This document shows, in pieces, positions 8,595 through 15,428 of a stretch of 18,171 nt of DNA. Position 1 is the stretch's first letter; every line of letters starts with the position of its first letter. Location of the stretch: positions 1-18,171 of the forward strand of contig NZ_JAIWNX010000274.1 of the NCBI RefSeq assembly GCF_020217185.1, in the 5' to 3' direction. This stretch comes from Asticcacaulis sp. GTDB taxonomy: Bacteria; Pseudomonadota; Alphaproteobacteria; Caulobacterales; Caulobacteraceae. The translations under genes and the position numbers were made by a program. Under the pieces are notes generated by a model. The model saw only the letters and a program-made list of their open reading frames with translations. It was not told where the DNA came from and did no database searches.

Positions 8595-9281
8595 ATGAAA
8601 GCCCTCGCCCCTCTTCTTGCTCTGTCCGTTCTGAGCCTAAGCGCCTGCGCCACGACCGAGACGCCACCGGTCGTGGCGGTTCCCGTTGTTGTGCCTTCTT
8701 CGCTGCAACCGCAGCCCGTTCTTCTGTTCGACGTGCAAAAGGAAGGGCGCAAGCTCTATACTCTGAACGACGAATTCCCTTATTGCGACAAGCTGACGGG
8801 CAAGGTGGTGGTGGTACCAAAATGGTTCCGCACCGACTTCGCGTCCGTGCCGTGGTTCGGGCAGTTTGCCGTCAATACGGACGGGCCGACCATCCGCGCC
8901 GCCATTGTCCACGACTGGCTCTATGCCATCGGGGAACCGGGTAAGCGTCAGGACGCCGACGACATCTTCTATCGCGCCATGCGCAAATGGGGCGTCAGCG
9001 AGATCGAGGCCCGCATCGCCTATAATGCGGTGCGTACCGGCGGTGAAAAGGGCTATGGGCTGGCGTCGGACTGGGTATTCGTCAACCCGGCCTTCCCGTC
9101 GGCGCGCTTCCCGGCCCCGTTTGCCAAGCCGAAAACCGGCGTGATCATGACCCTGCCGCAGTGTAAGGGATTTGAAGAGATGGTGGCCAAGGGCTGGAAG
9201 GCCTATCCGCTGTATCCGGCCCCCGTGACGCCGACCGTGTCGCAACCGCCGAAAAAGAAGCCGATATTCGGGATTGGGTAA
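8595..9281 (+). CDS. DUF1353-family predicted lipoprotein
   Basis: The product is 228 residues from ATG 8595; an in-frame GTG at 8586 would add only three residues. A lipoprotein signal is clear (MKALAPLLALSVLSLSAC, C18), followed by a Pro/Val-rich spacer to about 43. The core carries WFRTDFASVPWFGQF (78-91), AAIVHDWLYAIG (102-113) with the H106-D107 pair, then ADDIFYRAMRKWGV (121-134). This WfrTDfaSvP ... HDwLY ... ADdiF order is that of DUF1353 proteins, common in phages and some bacteria and without an established activity. The conserved H, D and D could form a metal or catalytic site, which is inference. The C-terminal tail is Pro/Lys-rich. It follows trmFO closely and converges on the next gene with nine bases between stops. 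Confidence 0.85.
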   Translation: MKALAPLLALSVLSLSACATTETPPVVAVPVVVPSSLQPQPVLLFDVQKEGRKLYTLNDEFPYCDKLTGKVVVVPKWFRTDFASVPWFGQFAVNTDGPTIRAAIVHDWLYAIGEPGKRQDADDIFYRAMRKWGVSEIEARIAYNAVRTGGEKGYGLASDWVFVNPAFPSARFPAPFAKPKTGVIMTLPQCKGFEEMVAKGWKAYPLYPAPVTPTVSQPPKKKPIFGIG

Positions 9282-9290
9282 GGCTTCGAT

Positions 9291-9989
9291 TTAAATCCGG
9301 CCGGTCACAAACGCCCATAGCAGTTTCAAACGCACCGACAGGGCACTACGTACACGACCCTGCCACAGACCGGCAGCCACCGCCGTCGGCAACACCAAGG
9401 GCAACAGGGCCGGCGGCACGCGCTTCATCCCCTGACGCGCCTCACGGTACAGATGACGCCCCTCTTCCGCGCCCGCTTCCTCGGCGTTCAAACGGCCCGC
9501 CACCTTGAGCGTCGCCAGAGTCTGAAACCTCGCCGGGATGAGCAGGCACGCCGCATCGGCCGCCGGTTCCAGCACCTTCGCCGCCTGGGCCAATACGACG
9601 GCCTGCCCCTTGTCGGCCACGCTCAAAGCGTCGCGCAAGGACAGGCGACCATCCAGTTGTAAGCGGTGGGGCTCAATGGCGTCGATTAATGCCTGCATAT
9701 CAAGGGCATGGCGTTCGGCCACGTCGGCCAGCGCCGCGCTCAGCGGATGATAACGCACCTTACGCCCATCGCGGATTTCCTCCAGCGCCTCAACCCACCA
9801 CGTATAGCGGATATCGCCCAGTAGCGGTTCGGAGACGCGGGCCGGGACATCGCGCAGCACCTCGGCAAAGGCCAACAGCGCCAGCACGTCGCCCCGCTTC
9901 TGCGCATCCTCGATGAAGTTTGCGGCCAGACACACGACTTCATCGCGCGGTACGGTTTCGTCTTCGGGCAAGATCGGGGAGTCGGACAT
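9291..9989 (-). CDS. Squalene/phytoene synthase-fold protein, probably non-enzymatic (NDUFAF6-like)
   Basis: The product is 232 residues, shorter than true squalene or phytoene synthases (about 280-340). The segment LLAFAEVLRDVPARVSEPLLGDIRYTWWVEALEEI (38-72) and the following HPLSAAL region match the start of the all-alpha prenyl-synthase fold as seen in alphaproteobacterial proteins related to the mitochondrial complex I assembly factor NDUFAF6. The two aspartate-rich DxxxD motifs that bind Mg-diphosphate in true synthases are not visible, so isoprenoid synthesis is doubtful. ATG 9989 begins MSDSPILPEDE. The gene stands alone, converging on the DUF1353 gene and lying downstream of the secDF terminator. 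Confidence 0.8.
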   Translation of the reverse strand: MSDSPILPEDETVPRDEVVCLAANFIEDAQKRGDVLALLAFAEVLRDVPARVSEPLLGDIRYTWWVEALEEIRDGRKVRYHPLSAALADVAERHALDMQALIDAIEPHRLQLDGRLSLRDALSVADKGQAVVLAQAAKVLEPAADAACLLIPARFQTLATLKVAGRLNAEEAGAEEGRHLYREARQGMKRVPPALLPLVLPTAVAAGLWQGRVRSALSVRLKLLWAFVTGRI

Positions 9990-10024
9990 GCCCTGCCCTT
10001 ACCCTGCCGCACACCAAAAGCAAC

Positions 10025-10056
10025 AAAAAACCGCCCTGCCAAAAGGACAGGGCGGT
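10025..10056 (-). terminator. Intrinsic terminator of secDF
   Basis: Read on the minus strand, ACCGCCCTG and CAGGGCGGT pair as a 9-bp stem (extended by two pairs around one bulge) over a TTTT loop, directly followed by a run of six T (plus-strand A at 10025-10030). It starts 26 bases after the secDF stop. Textbook form. Confidence 0.92.
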
Positions 10057-10081
10057 CAATTGTCAGCCTGGCAGACCCGCT

Positions 10082-12673
10082 TTAAGGCTGCGGGGCCTTT
10101 TTGCCCTTGAAGCCGCCGACATCAACGACCTCGGCTTCGGCCGCATTGCGGTTGACGCCCCACAGCAGGATGACAGGGGCCGCCACATAGATCGACGAAT
10201 AGGTGCCGATAATGATACCGAAGATCAGCGCCACCGAGAAGGAGAACAGCGCCTCACCGCCCAGAACCGCCAGACCGGTCAACGCCATGACCGCCGTCAC
10301 CCCGGTGATGATGGTGCGCGACAAGGTTTCGTTGATCGACAGGTCGATCACGTCCTTAAGCGGCAGCTTCTTGTACTTACGCAGGTTTTCACGGATACGG
10401 TCGAACACGACGACGGTGTCGTTCATCGAATAGCCGATGATGGTCAGGATGGCCGCGACCGCCGTCAGGGTGAATTCCAGACGGAAGACAGCGAAGAGGC
10501 CGAAGGTCAGGATGACGTCGTGCATCAGGCCAACAACCGCCCCCATGCCGAACTGCCATTCAAAGCGGAACCAGATATAGACCATCATAAGGCCGATGGC
10601 GAAGACCAGCGCCAGAATACCGCCGGTGAAAAGCTCACCCGACACCTTCGGACCTACCACAGTGGCCGGTTTGAAGCTGGCGTCCGGGAACTGCGCCTTG
10701 ATCGAGGTCTGCACGCGATCCAGTGCCGCCTGCGCGTTGGTCGTCGGCGACTCGAAGCGGATCATGGCGTCCTGACCCGACTGCCCGGCGCCTTGCACCT
10801 GCACGTCGTGCAGGTCCAGCGTATCGAGTGTGCTACGCAGCTTGGCCAGATCAATGGTGGATTTCTGCGACATTTCGAGGATGGTGCCACCCTTGAAATC
10901 GACGCCGCAATTCAGACCGCCGCACGGCGGCGTGGCTGGCCAGATGGTGAAGAACAGCGAACCCACGACCAGAACGATAGAGATAATCCCGGCCAACTTC
11001 GAGAAACGCACAAAGCCAAAATTCGTCTTTTGCGGCAGTATCTTGATCAGCGGCCACACGCCCTTACCGTCCGCGGCCTGAATCGGCAGGGTCTTGGGGC
11101 GACGGGCATGATACCACCAGGCCAGCAGCAGTTGCGTCACCATAACGGCCGAGAAGACCGAGGTGATAACGCCCAGCGACAGGGTCCAGGCGAAGCCGCG
11201 CACCGGACCGGCCCCGAAGAAGAACATGATCGCCGCCGCGCCGAGCGAGGTCAGGTTGGCGTCGATAATGGTTTCCATGGCCTTGGAGAAACCGGCATCC
11301 AGCGCGCCGATCACGTTACGGCCCGCGCGAATTTCGTCGCGCATCCGTTCATAGATCAGCACGTTGGCGTCAACGGCCACGGCCAGAGTCAGGATCAGAC
11401 CGGCAATACCCGGCAGGGTCAGGGTCGCCTGCGTCACCGACATACCGGCGATAATCAGGATCAGGTTGACGATCAGAGCAGCAATGGAAATGCCGCCGAA
11501 CAGCCAGCCATAGGCCAGCAGCATAAAGATCAGCACCGAGATAAAGGCGATAATCGTCGAAAGCTGGCCCTTGGCCACCGAGTCGGCCCCCAGTTCAGCC
11601 GAAACCACGCGCTGTTCTTCGATGTTCAGCGGCGCGGTCAGCGCCCCGCCATTCAGCACATTGACCAGTTCCGAGGCTTCCTGAACGGTGAAGTTACCCG
11701 TGATCTGACCCGAACCGCCGGTAATGGCACTGATGATGCGCGGCGCGGAAACGACCTTGCCGTCGAGGATGATGGCGAACGGACGACCGATATTTTGCGA
11801 CGTGGCTTCACCGAACTTGCGCGCCCCTTCGCCGTCAAAACGGAAGCCGATGGCCGGGCGGTTGCTCTGGTCAGTATCGACAAAGGCCTTGGTCAGGTTT
11901 TCACCCGAAACGATTACGCGCTTCTTGACGACCATGGACGGCGGCAAGGTCGGGTCGGAGGTGGGCAGCAGTTCGGAGCCCGGCGGCACACGACCGGCGG
12001 CTACATCCGCCGGCGATGCCGACTCGTCCACCATCTGGAAGGTCAGCTTGGCGGTCGTACCGATCACGCGCTTGAGCTGCTCCGGGTCGCTTTCGCCGGG
12101 GGCCTGCACGACGATGCGATTGGTGCCCTGACGGATGATGGTGGGTTCGCGCGTCCCCAGATTATCGACGCGGCGACGCACGGTTTCAATGGACGCGTCC
12201 ACGGCGCCGGACGAAGCGGCGGCCTTGCCTTCCTTGGTGTAGGTCAGGTGAATGACCTGATCGGCTTCCTTGGTGATGGCCACATCGCGCGCCGACGGAT
12301 TATTGACCAGCGGATTGGACAGCGGCGTCAGGGCGGTCAGGGCGGCATCGACACGCCCGGCTTCGTTGATACGAACGCTGACCACATCGCCCTGAGCGGT
12401 GAGACTGCCGAAGGCGATACCGGCACCGCGCAGACGGTCGCGCGTCTCTTCGGTCAGGTTCTTGATCTTGTCCCGCGCCAAAGCCTCCGTATCGACCTCA
12501 AGCAGAAGGTGCGAGCCCCCTTGCAGGTCGAGACCGAGGTTCAGGCCGTTTTTCGGCAGGAACCCATACTGGTCAAGGACCGTTTTTGGCAGGAGGTTGG
12601 GCAGCGAAAACCATATCCCCAGCAGGGTGACGAGCGTCACCAGGGTGATTTTCCAGCGGGACAATTGCATCAT
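10082..12673 (-). CDS. secDF: Fused protein translocase subunit SecDF
   Basis: SecD and SecF use the proton motive force to pull secreted proteins out of the SecYEG channel on the periplasmic side. Here both are one 863-residue polypeptide. The SecD half has an N-terminal helix (8-25), NLGLDLQGGSH (45-54), a large periplasmic part, then LPGIAGLILTLAVAVDANVLIYERMRDE and the GFSKAMETIIDANLTSL segment. The SecF half begins near 545 (FGFVRFSKLAGIISI), with GVDFKGGT near 590 and GYSMNDTVVVFDRIRENLRK, the SecF signature with the conserved acidic residue. ATG 12673 has AGGG eleven bases upstream. It lies 111 bases after yajC, its usual partner, and ends at a strong terminator. A terminator also sits between yajC and secDF, so secDF may need its own promoter or readthrough. 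Confidence 0.98.
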   Translation of the reverse strand: MMQLSRWKITLVTLVTLLGIWFSLPNLLPKTVLDQYGFLPKNGLNLGLDLQGGSHLLLEVDTEALARDKIKNLTEETRDRLRGAGIAFGSLTAQGDVVSVRINEAGRVDAALTALTPLSNPLVNNPSARDVAITKEADQVIHLTYTKEGKAAASSGAVDASIETVRRRVDNLGTREPTIIRQGTNRIVVQAPGESDPEQLKRVIGTTAKLTFQMVDESASPADVAAGRVPPGSELLPTSDPTLPPSMVVKKRVIVSGENLTKAFVDTDQSNRPAIGFRFDGEGARKFGEATSQNIGRPFAIILDGKVVSAPRIISAITGGSGQITGNFTVQEASELVNVLNGGALTAPLNIEEQRVVSAELGADSVAKGQLSTIIAFISVLIFMLLAYGWLFGGISIAALIVNLILIIAGMSVTQATLTLPGIAGLILTLAVAVDANVLIYERMRDEIRAGRNVIGALDAGFSKAMETIIDANLTSLGAAAIMFFFGAGPVRGFAWTLSLGVITSVFSAVMVTQLLLAWWYHARRPKTLPIQAADGKGVWPLIKILPQKTNFGFVRFSKLAGIISIVLVVGSLFFTIWPATPPCGGLNCGVDFKGGTILEMSQKSTIDLAKLRSTLDTLDLHDVQVQGAGQSGQDAMIRFESPTTNAQAALDRVQTSIKAQFPDASFKPATVVGPKVSGELFTGGILALVFAIGLMMVYIWFRFEWQFGMGAVVGLMHDVILTFGLFAVFRLEFTLTAVAAILTIIGYSMNDTVVVFDRIRENLRKYKKLPLKDVIDLSINETLSRTIITGVTAVMALTGLAVLGGEALFSFSVALIFGIIIGTYSSIYVAAPVILLWGVNRNAAEAEVVDVGGFKGKKAPQP

Positions 12674-12693
12674 GATCGTTACGACCCTTTAGC

Positions 12694-12717
12694 TCCCGCT
12701 GTAAAAAGTTCGCGGGA
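12694..12717 (-). other. Inverted repeat in the secDF leader
   Basis: TCCCGC (12694-12699) and GCGGGA (12712-12717) can form a 6-bp stem with a 12-base AT-rich loop in the secDF leader, about 20 bases before the start codon. It could influence translation or be a processing site; no T-run follows. Confidence 0.3.
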
Positions 12718-12729
12718 ACGGGTTGAATA

Positions 12730-12766
12730 AAAACACAAAAAGCCTGTCTGACGGATCAGACAGGCC
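12730..12766 (-). terminator. Intrinsic terminator after yajC
   Basis: GCCTGTCTGA (12742-12751) and TCAGACAGGC (12756-12765) form a perfect 10-bp stem with a 4-base loop. On the minus strand it is followed by TTTTTGTGTTTTT. It lies 19 bases after the yajC stop and before secDF. Confidence 0.88.
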
Positions 12767-12784
12767 TAGAGGGACTAAAGGCGC

Positions 12785-13084
12785 TTAGGCGGCCTTGTCA
12801 TTGGCCGGGGCGGGTTCGCCCTTGGTGCGGACTTCGGCGATCATCGACTTGACGACCGGCACATTCACGCCCGACGCAATCTCCACCATCACCTGGGTCT
12901 CTTCGACGCGGGTGATCTTGCCGATCATGCCGTTCGACAGCACGACCGTGTCGTTGCGCTTGACGGCATTGAGTTGCGCCTGATGTTCCTTGGCGCGCTT
13001 TTGCTGCGGGCGGATGATGAGGAAGTACATCAGGACGAAGATCGCCACGAAGGGCAGAAGCTGAACAAGTGCGGCAGTATCCAA
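12785..13084 (-). CDS. yajC: Preprotein translocase subunit YajC
   Basis: YajC is a small inner-membrane protein that associates with SecDF and the YidC/SecYEG holotranslocon. The 99 residues have one N-terminal helix (about 7-24) ending in FLIIRPQQKRAKEHQ, the family signature, followed by a cytoplasmic domain (LNAVKRNDTVVLSNGMIGKI) and a polar tail. The start codon is TTG (13082-13084 on the minus strand), with GGAG nine bases before it; no ATG fits the conserved N-terminus. It lies between the NlpD-like gene and secDF, as is common. Confidence 0.96.
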   Translation of the reverse strand: MDTAALVQLLPFVAIFVLMYFLIIRPQQKRAKEHQAQLNAVKRNDTVVLSNGMIGKITRVEETQVMVEIASGVNVPVVKSMIAEVRTKGEPAPANDKAA

Positions 13085-13139
13085 GACCGGGGTCTCCGTT
13101 TAGGCCCGCCAGCGGCAGGCAGGAAATAGGGTTGCGCCA

Positions 13140-13167
13140 TACATAGGCACACAGATTAAAAGGTCAA
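13140..13167 (-). promoter_or_regulatory. Possible yajC promoter
   Basis: On the minus strand TTGACC (13162-13167) is followed after 16 bases by TATGTA (13140-13145), 55 bases before the yajC start. The -35 is close to consensus and the -10 is weak. It would let yajC be expressed apart from the upstream NlpD-like gene. Confidence 0.4.
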
Positions 13168-13225
13168 TGCGCTTTTTACGGCTTCCTTACGCGTGCAATG
13201 CTTTGGGCAGGCAATGGAACCTGCC

Positions 13226-14362
13226 TCAGGGAAGAACCAGCGTCGGATCAAAGGGCTTGGCGATTTCGGAGGACGGGGTGTAGCGCACCTCGAAATGCAG
13301 TTGTGGCCGGTCCACCGCCCCCGACTTGCCCATGGTGCCGACGGCCTGCCCCTGAGCGACCTTTTGTCCGGACTTCACGCTGACCTTACCGAGGTGCGAA
13401 TAGCCGGTGTAGAAGCCATCGGCATGACGGATATAGACCGTATTGCCGAGCTCCTTAACCTGATCGCCGACATAGACCACCGTACCTTCATCGGCGGCCA
13501 CAATATCCACCCCTTCCGGGCCGCCGATATTGATACCGTCATTGCGCACATTCGGGGCCAACTGGCCATAACGCACCAGCACATTCCCCTTGTACGGCCA
13601 GACAAAGCGCCCCTTGCCCAGCTTGACGATTCCCGCCGTATCGGAAGGCAGCGTTTTCGGTGTCTCAACAGGCTTTGATGGTGCCGACGTCGGAGCGGTT
13701 ACAACCGGTTTTGCGACAGGTGGGGTCACCACAGGTGCCGTGGCCACAGGTGCCGACACGACCGGCTTGGGTGCGGGCGGCGTCACGGCAGGTTTCGGCG
13801 CATCGGCCTGCGCCACCACCGCCTTGACACGCTCAGGCGCGGGCCCGGAGGCATAGGCTTCCACGCCTTTATCCTTGGCACCTTCGGGCAGCAAAATCTT
13901 CTGACCGATATGGGTCACCGAGTCCGAGGCCAAACCGTTCATCTTGTACAGGGTCTGCACCGGCACGCCAAAACGCCGCGACACGCCAAACAGCGTATCC
14001 TTGGCCTGAAGCGTATAGACAAACCCGGCCCGGCTGTCGTGCACCGGCAGGGTCGCCGTGGGCTTCGGAGCAGACGGCGCAGGCTTCGTCGCAACCGTGT
14101 TGGCCGGAGGCGGCGGCGGTGGCGGGGGAGGCAACTCCGTGGTCGTAATCCCGCCCTTGGAGCCCAACGGCTGAATCCCCGTTGGCTCCTCGACCGGTGC
14201 CGGGGACGGCTCCGCCGATGCGGGCTGCGGCGCTTCGGCGACCGGCCTGTTTTCCATATAGATGGGATATTTCGGCGTCTGGGGCATCACCGTACAAGCC
14301 GAAAGGGCCGCTGCGGTTACCACCGGCAGGACAAAAACGGAAATTCGCTTGAAGGTGCGCAT
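13226..14362 (-). CDS. NlpD-like lipoprotein with LysM and degenerate LytM (M23) domain
   Basis: The protein is an envelope factor of 378 residues. Signal and lipobox ALSAC give C23. A low-complexity Pro/Ala region with nine consecutive prolines (78-86) leads to a LysM peptidoglycan-binding domain (about 114-158, YTLQAKDTLFGVSRRFGV ... IGQKILLP). A long Pro/Val/Ala/Thr spacer (175-240) precedes the M23 domain (about 252-378). In active M23 enzymes zinc is held by HxxxD and HxH. Here the first motif reads N274-D-G-I-N278 and the last Q354-L-H356, so three ligands are lost. That is the state of NlpD/EnvC-type proteins, which activate amidases for septal peptidoglycan splitting instead of cutting themselves. 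ATG 14362 has CCGGAG six bases before it. The gene is followed by yajC-secDF; upstream an IS has landed 164 bases away. Confidence 0.93.
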   Translation of the reverse strand: MRTFKRISVFVLPVVTAAALSACTVMPQTPKYPIYMENRPVAEAPQPASAEPSPAPVEEPTGIQPLGSKGGITTTELPPPPPPPPPANTVATKPAPSAPKPTATLPVHDSRAGFVYTLQAKDTLFGVSRRFGVPVQTLYKMNGLASDSVTHIGQKILLPEGAKDKGVEAYASGPAPERVKAVVAQADAPKPAVTPPAPKPVVSAPVATAPVVTPPVAKPVVTAPTSAPSKPVETPKTLPSDTAGIVKLGKGRFVWPYKGNVLVRYGQLAPNVRNDGINIGGPEGVDIVAADEGTVVYVGDQVKELGNTVYIRHADGFYTGYSHLGKVSVKSGQKVAQGQAVGTMGKSGAVDRPQLHFEVRYTPSSEIAKPFDPTLVLP

Positions 14363-14522
14363 GAGGGTCTCCGGAGCGTCAGTAGTCTCGCGCCTTTATG
14401 ACCGAACTATGGATAATGAAAGATTACCGCAACGCACATCTGTTGAGGATTTGCAAGGGAAGGCGCCGCAGATATGGGCCACAGATTTATATATAATGAA
14501 TATGATCTTTTAATTCTGATAA

Positions 14523-15308
14523 TTAGGCTGTGTGGACGAATTTGACCAAGCAAAGTCCGGCGGCGAAACTGATTATAGATCGGATGTTTCGCTCTGTTTT
14601 TTCGCAGCGTAGGGCGATGCGCTTGAAGCGTTTGAGACGACCGAAGGCCTGCTCGATGCGGGCTCTGGCCTTGTAAAGAGCCTTGGCGAAGACGGCGGGC
14701 TTATCCTGTTCGTTGTCTTTGTGAGGGATGACCGGGACAATGCCTCTCGCCCTTGCGGCTGCTCGGTTGGCTTTGCTGGAATAGCCTTTGTCTCCAATGG
14801 CTGCGCGTGGATCATTGTCCGGACCGAGATCGAGCAGGGTTTCAAAGTGTTTTGCGTCGGACGCTTCACCACCTGTCAGGTCGAAGGCGATGAGGTTCCC
14901 GGTCTTGTCCGCTTTGGCGTGGATTTTTCGTGGTGAAGCCCCCACGAGACCGCCCGAGTGCCTGGCCTTCCTGCCCGACGGCGTTGCACCCGCTGCCGAG
15001 ACATGGGCGCGCACGATAGTGGAGTCGAACATCTGCACCAGGTGCGCCGTGGGGCTCAGGCTTGCCAGTGCATCGAAGAAAGCCTCAAAAACACCGGCTT
15101 TGCTCAAGCGCTCGAACCGTTTCCACACGCTGTTCCAGTGGCCGAAACGTTCCGGCAAGGCCCGCCAGCGAACGTTCTCCACCGCAAAGAAATGCAGGGC
15201 CTCAAGAAACAGTTTGTCGTCCGCGCCCTTGCGACCTCGCCGTGGGAGACAGGCTCGAAAGACCGTCAACGTGTGCACCCAGTCCTCTTCTGTCATCCGT
15301 GTTGACAT
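14523..15308 (-). CDS. IS5-family transposase
   Basis: The 261-residue DDE transposase starts at ATG 15308, preceded by AAGG at a good distance; a GTG at 15347 would add 13 residues without support. The N-terminal part (about 10-70) carries the family's FLEALHFFAVENVRWRALPERFG and W-x-F-ERL pattern. The catalytic residues are D95 (MFDSTIVRAH), D173 (IGDKGYSS) and E219, and Y212-x2-R215-x3-E219-x6-K226 is an exact YREK motif. It is a single uninterrupted frame, so it looks functional. The last sense codon ends at the element boundary, and the TAA stop (14523-14525) is made of flanking DNA including the TA target duplication. Confidence 0.95.
   Translation of the reverse strand: MSTRMTEEDWVHTLTVFRACLPRRGRKGADDKLFLEALHFFAVENVRWRALPERFGHWNSVWKRFERLSKAGVFEAFFDALASLSPTAHLVQMFDSTIVRAHVSAAGATPSGRKARHSGGLVGASPRKIHAKADKTGNLIAFDLTGGEASDAKHFETLLDLGPDNDPRAAIGDKGYSSKANRAAARARGIVPVIPHKDNEQDKPAVFAKALYKARARIEQAFGRLKRFKRIALRCEKTERNIRSIISFAAGLCLVKFVHTA
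14526..14543 (+). repeat. IS terminal inverted repeat, left
   Basis: GGCTGTGTGGACGAATTT; matches the right repeat at 17 of 18 positions. It encodes the last six codons of the transposase on the minus strand. Confidence 0.92.
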
Positions 15309-15387
15309 CGATTCCAACCTTGTTCCAGTCGGAACCCTATGAATCACAACAGATTCTCCTTGAGAATTCTATTTCTTCATCTCAACA

Positions 15388-15405
15388 AAATTCGTCCACA
15401 CGGCC
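15388..15405 (-). repeat. IS terminal inverted repeat, right
   Basis: On the minus strand GGCCGTGTGGACGAATTT, differing from the left repeat at the fourth base only. Confidence 0.92.
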
Positions 15406-15428
15406 TAAGAAAATTTTGCCTCATCAAT

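Larger units (their letters stand above)
14526..15405 (-). mobile_element. Complete IS5-family insertion sequence, 880 bp
   Basis: The element is bounded by terminal inverted repeats of 18 bp with one mismatch (14526-14543 and 15388-15405). TA lies immediately outside both ends (14524-14525 and 15406-15407), the short duplication expected for several IS5 subgroups such as IS427. One transposase gene fills most of it; the 80 bases between its start and the right end hold the presumed transposase promoter. It separates the NlpD-yajC-secDF block from the glycine-rich protein/GH43 block and sits 23 bases after the stop of the glycine-rich gene. Flanking DNA is AT-rich. Confidence 0.92.

Noticed and set aside
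9920..12730. 936-residue open frame opposite secDF
   Set aside because: It covers secDF antisense, is unusually rich in Gln, Arg, Asp and His, crosses two terminators, and has no domain.
13206..13225. Inverted repeat GGCAGG/CCTGCC at the end of the NlpD-like gene
   Set aside because: The stem is only 6 bp and no T-run follows on the minus strand, so I do not call it a terminator.
14077..14135. GGC-rich tract (polyproline codons on the minus strand) as a non-coding structure
   Set aside because: It encodes the proline run of the lipoprotein linker, common in this protein class.
14409..14513. 34-codon frame between the NlpD-like gene and the IS
   Set aside because: It starts with ATG but lacks a ribosome binding site and recognisable content; it overlaps the likely upstream promoter region of the NlpD-like gene.
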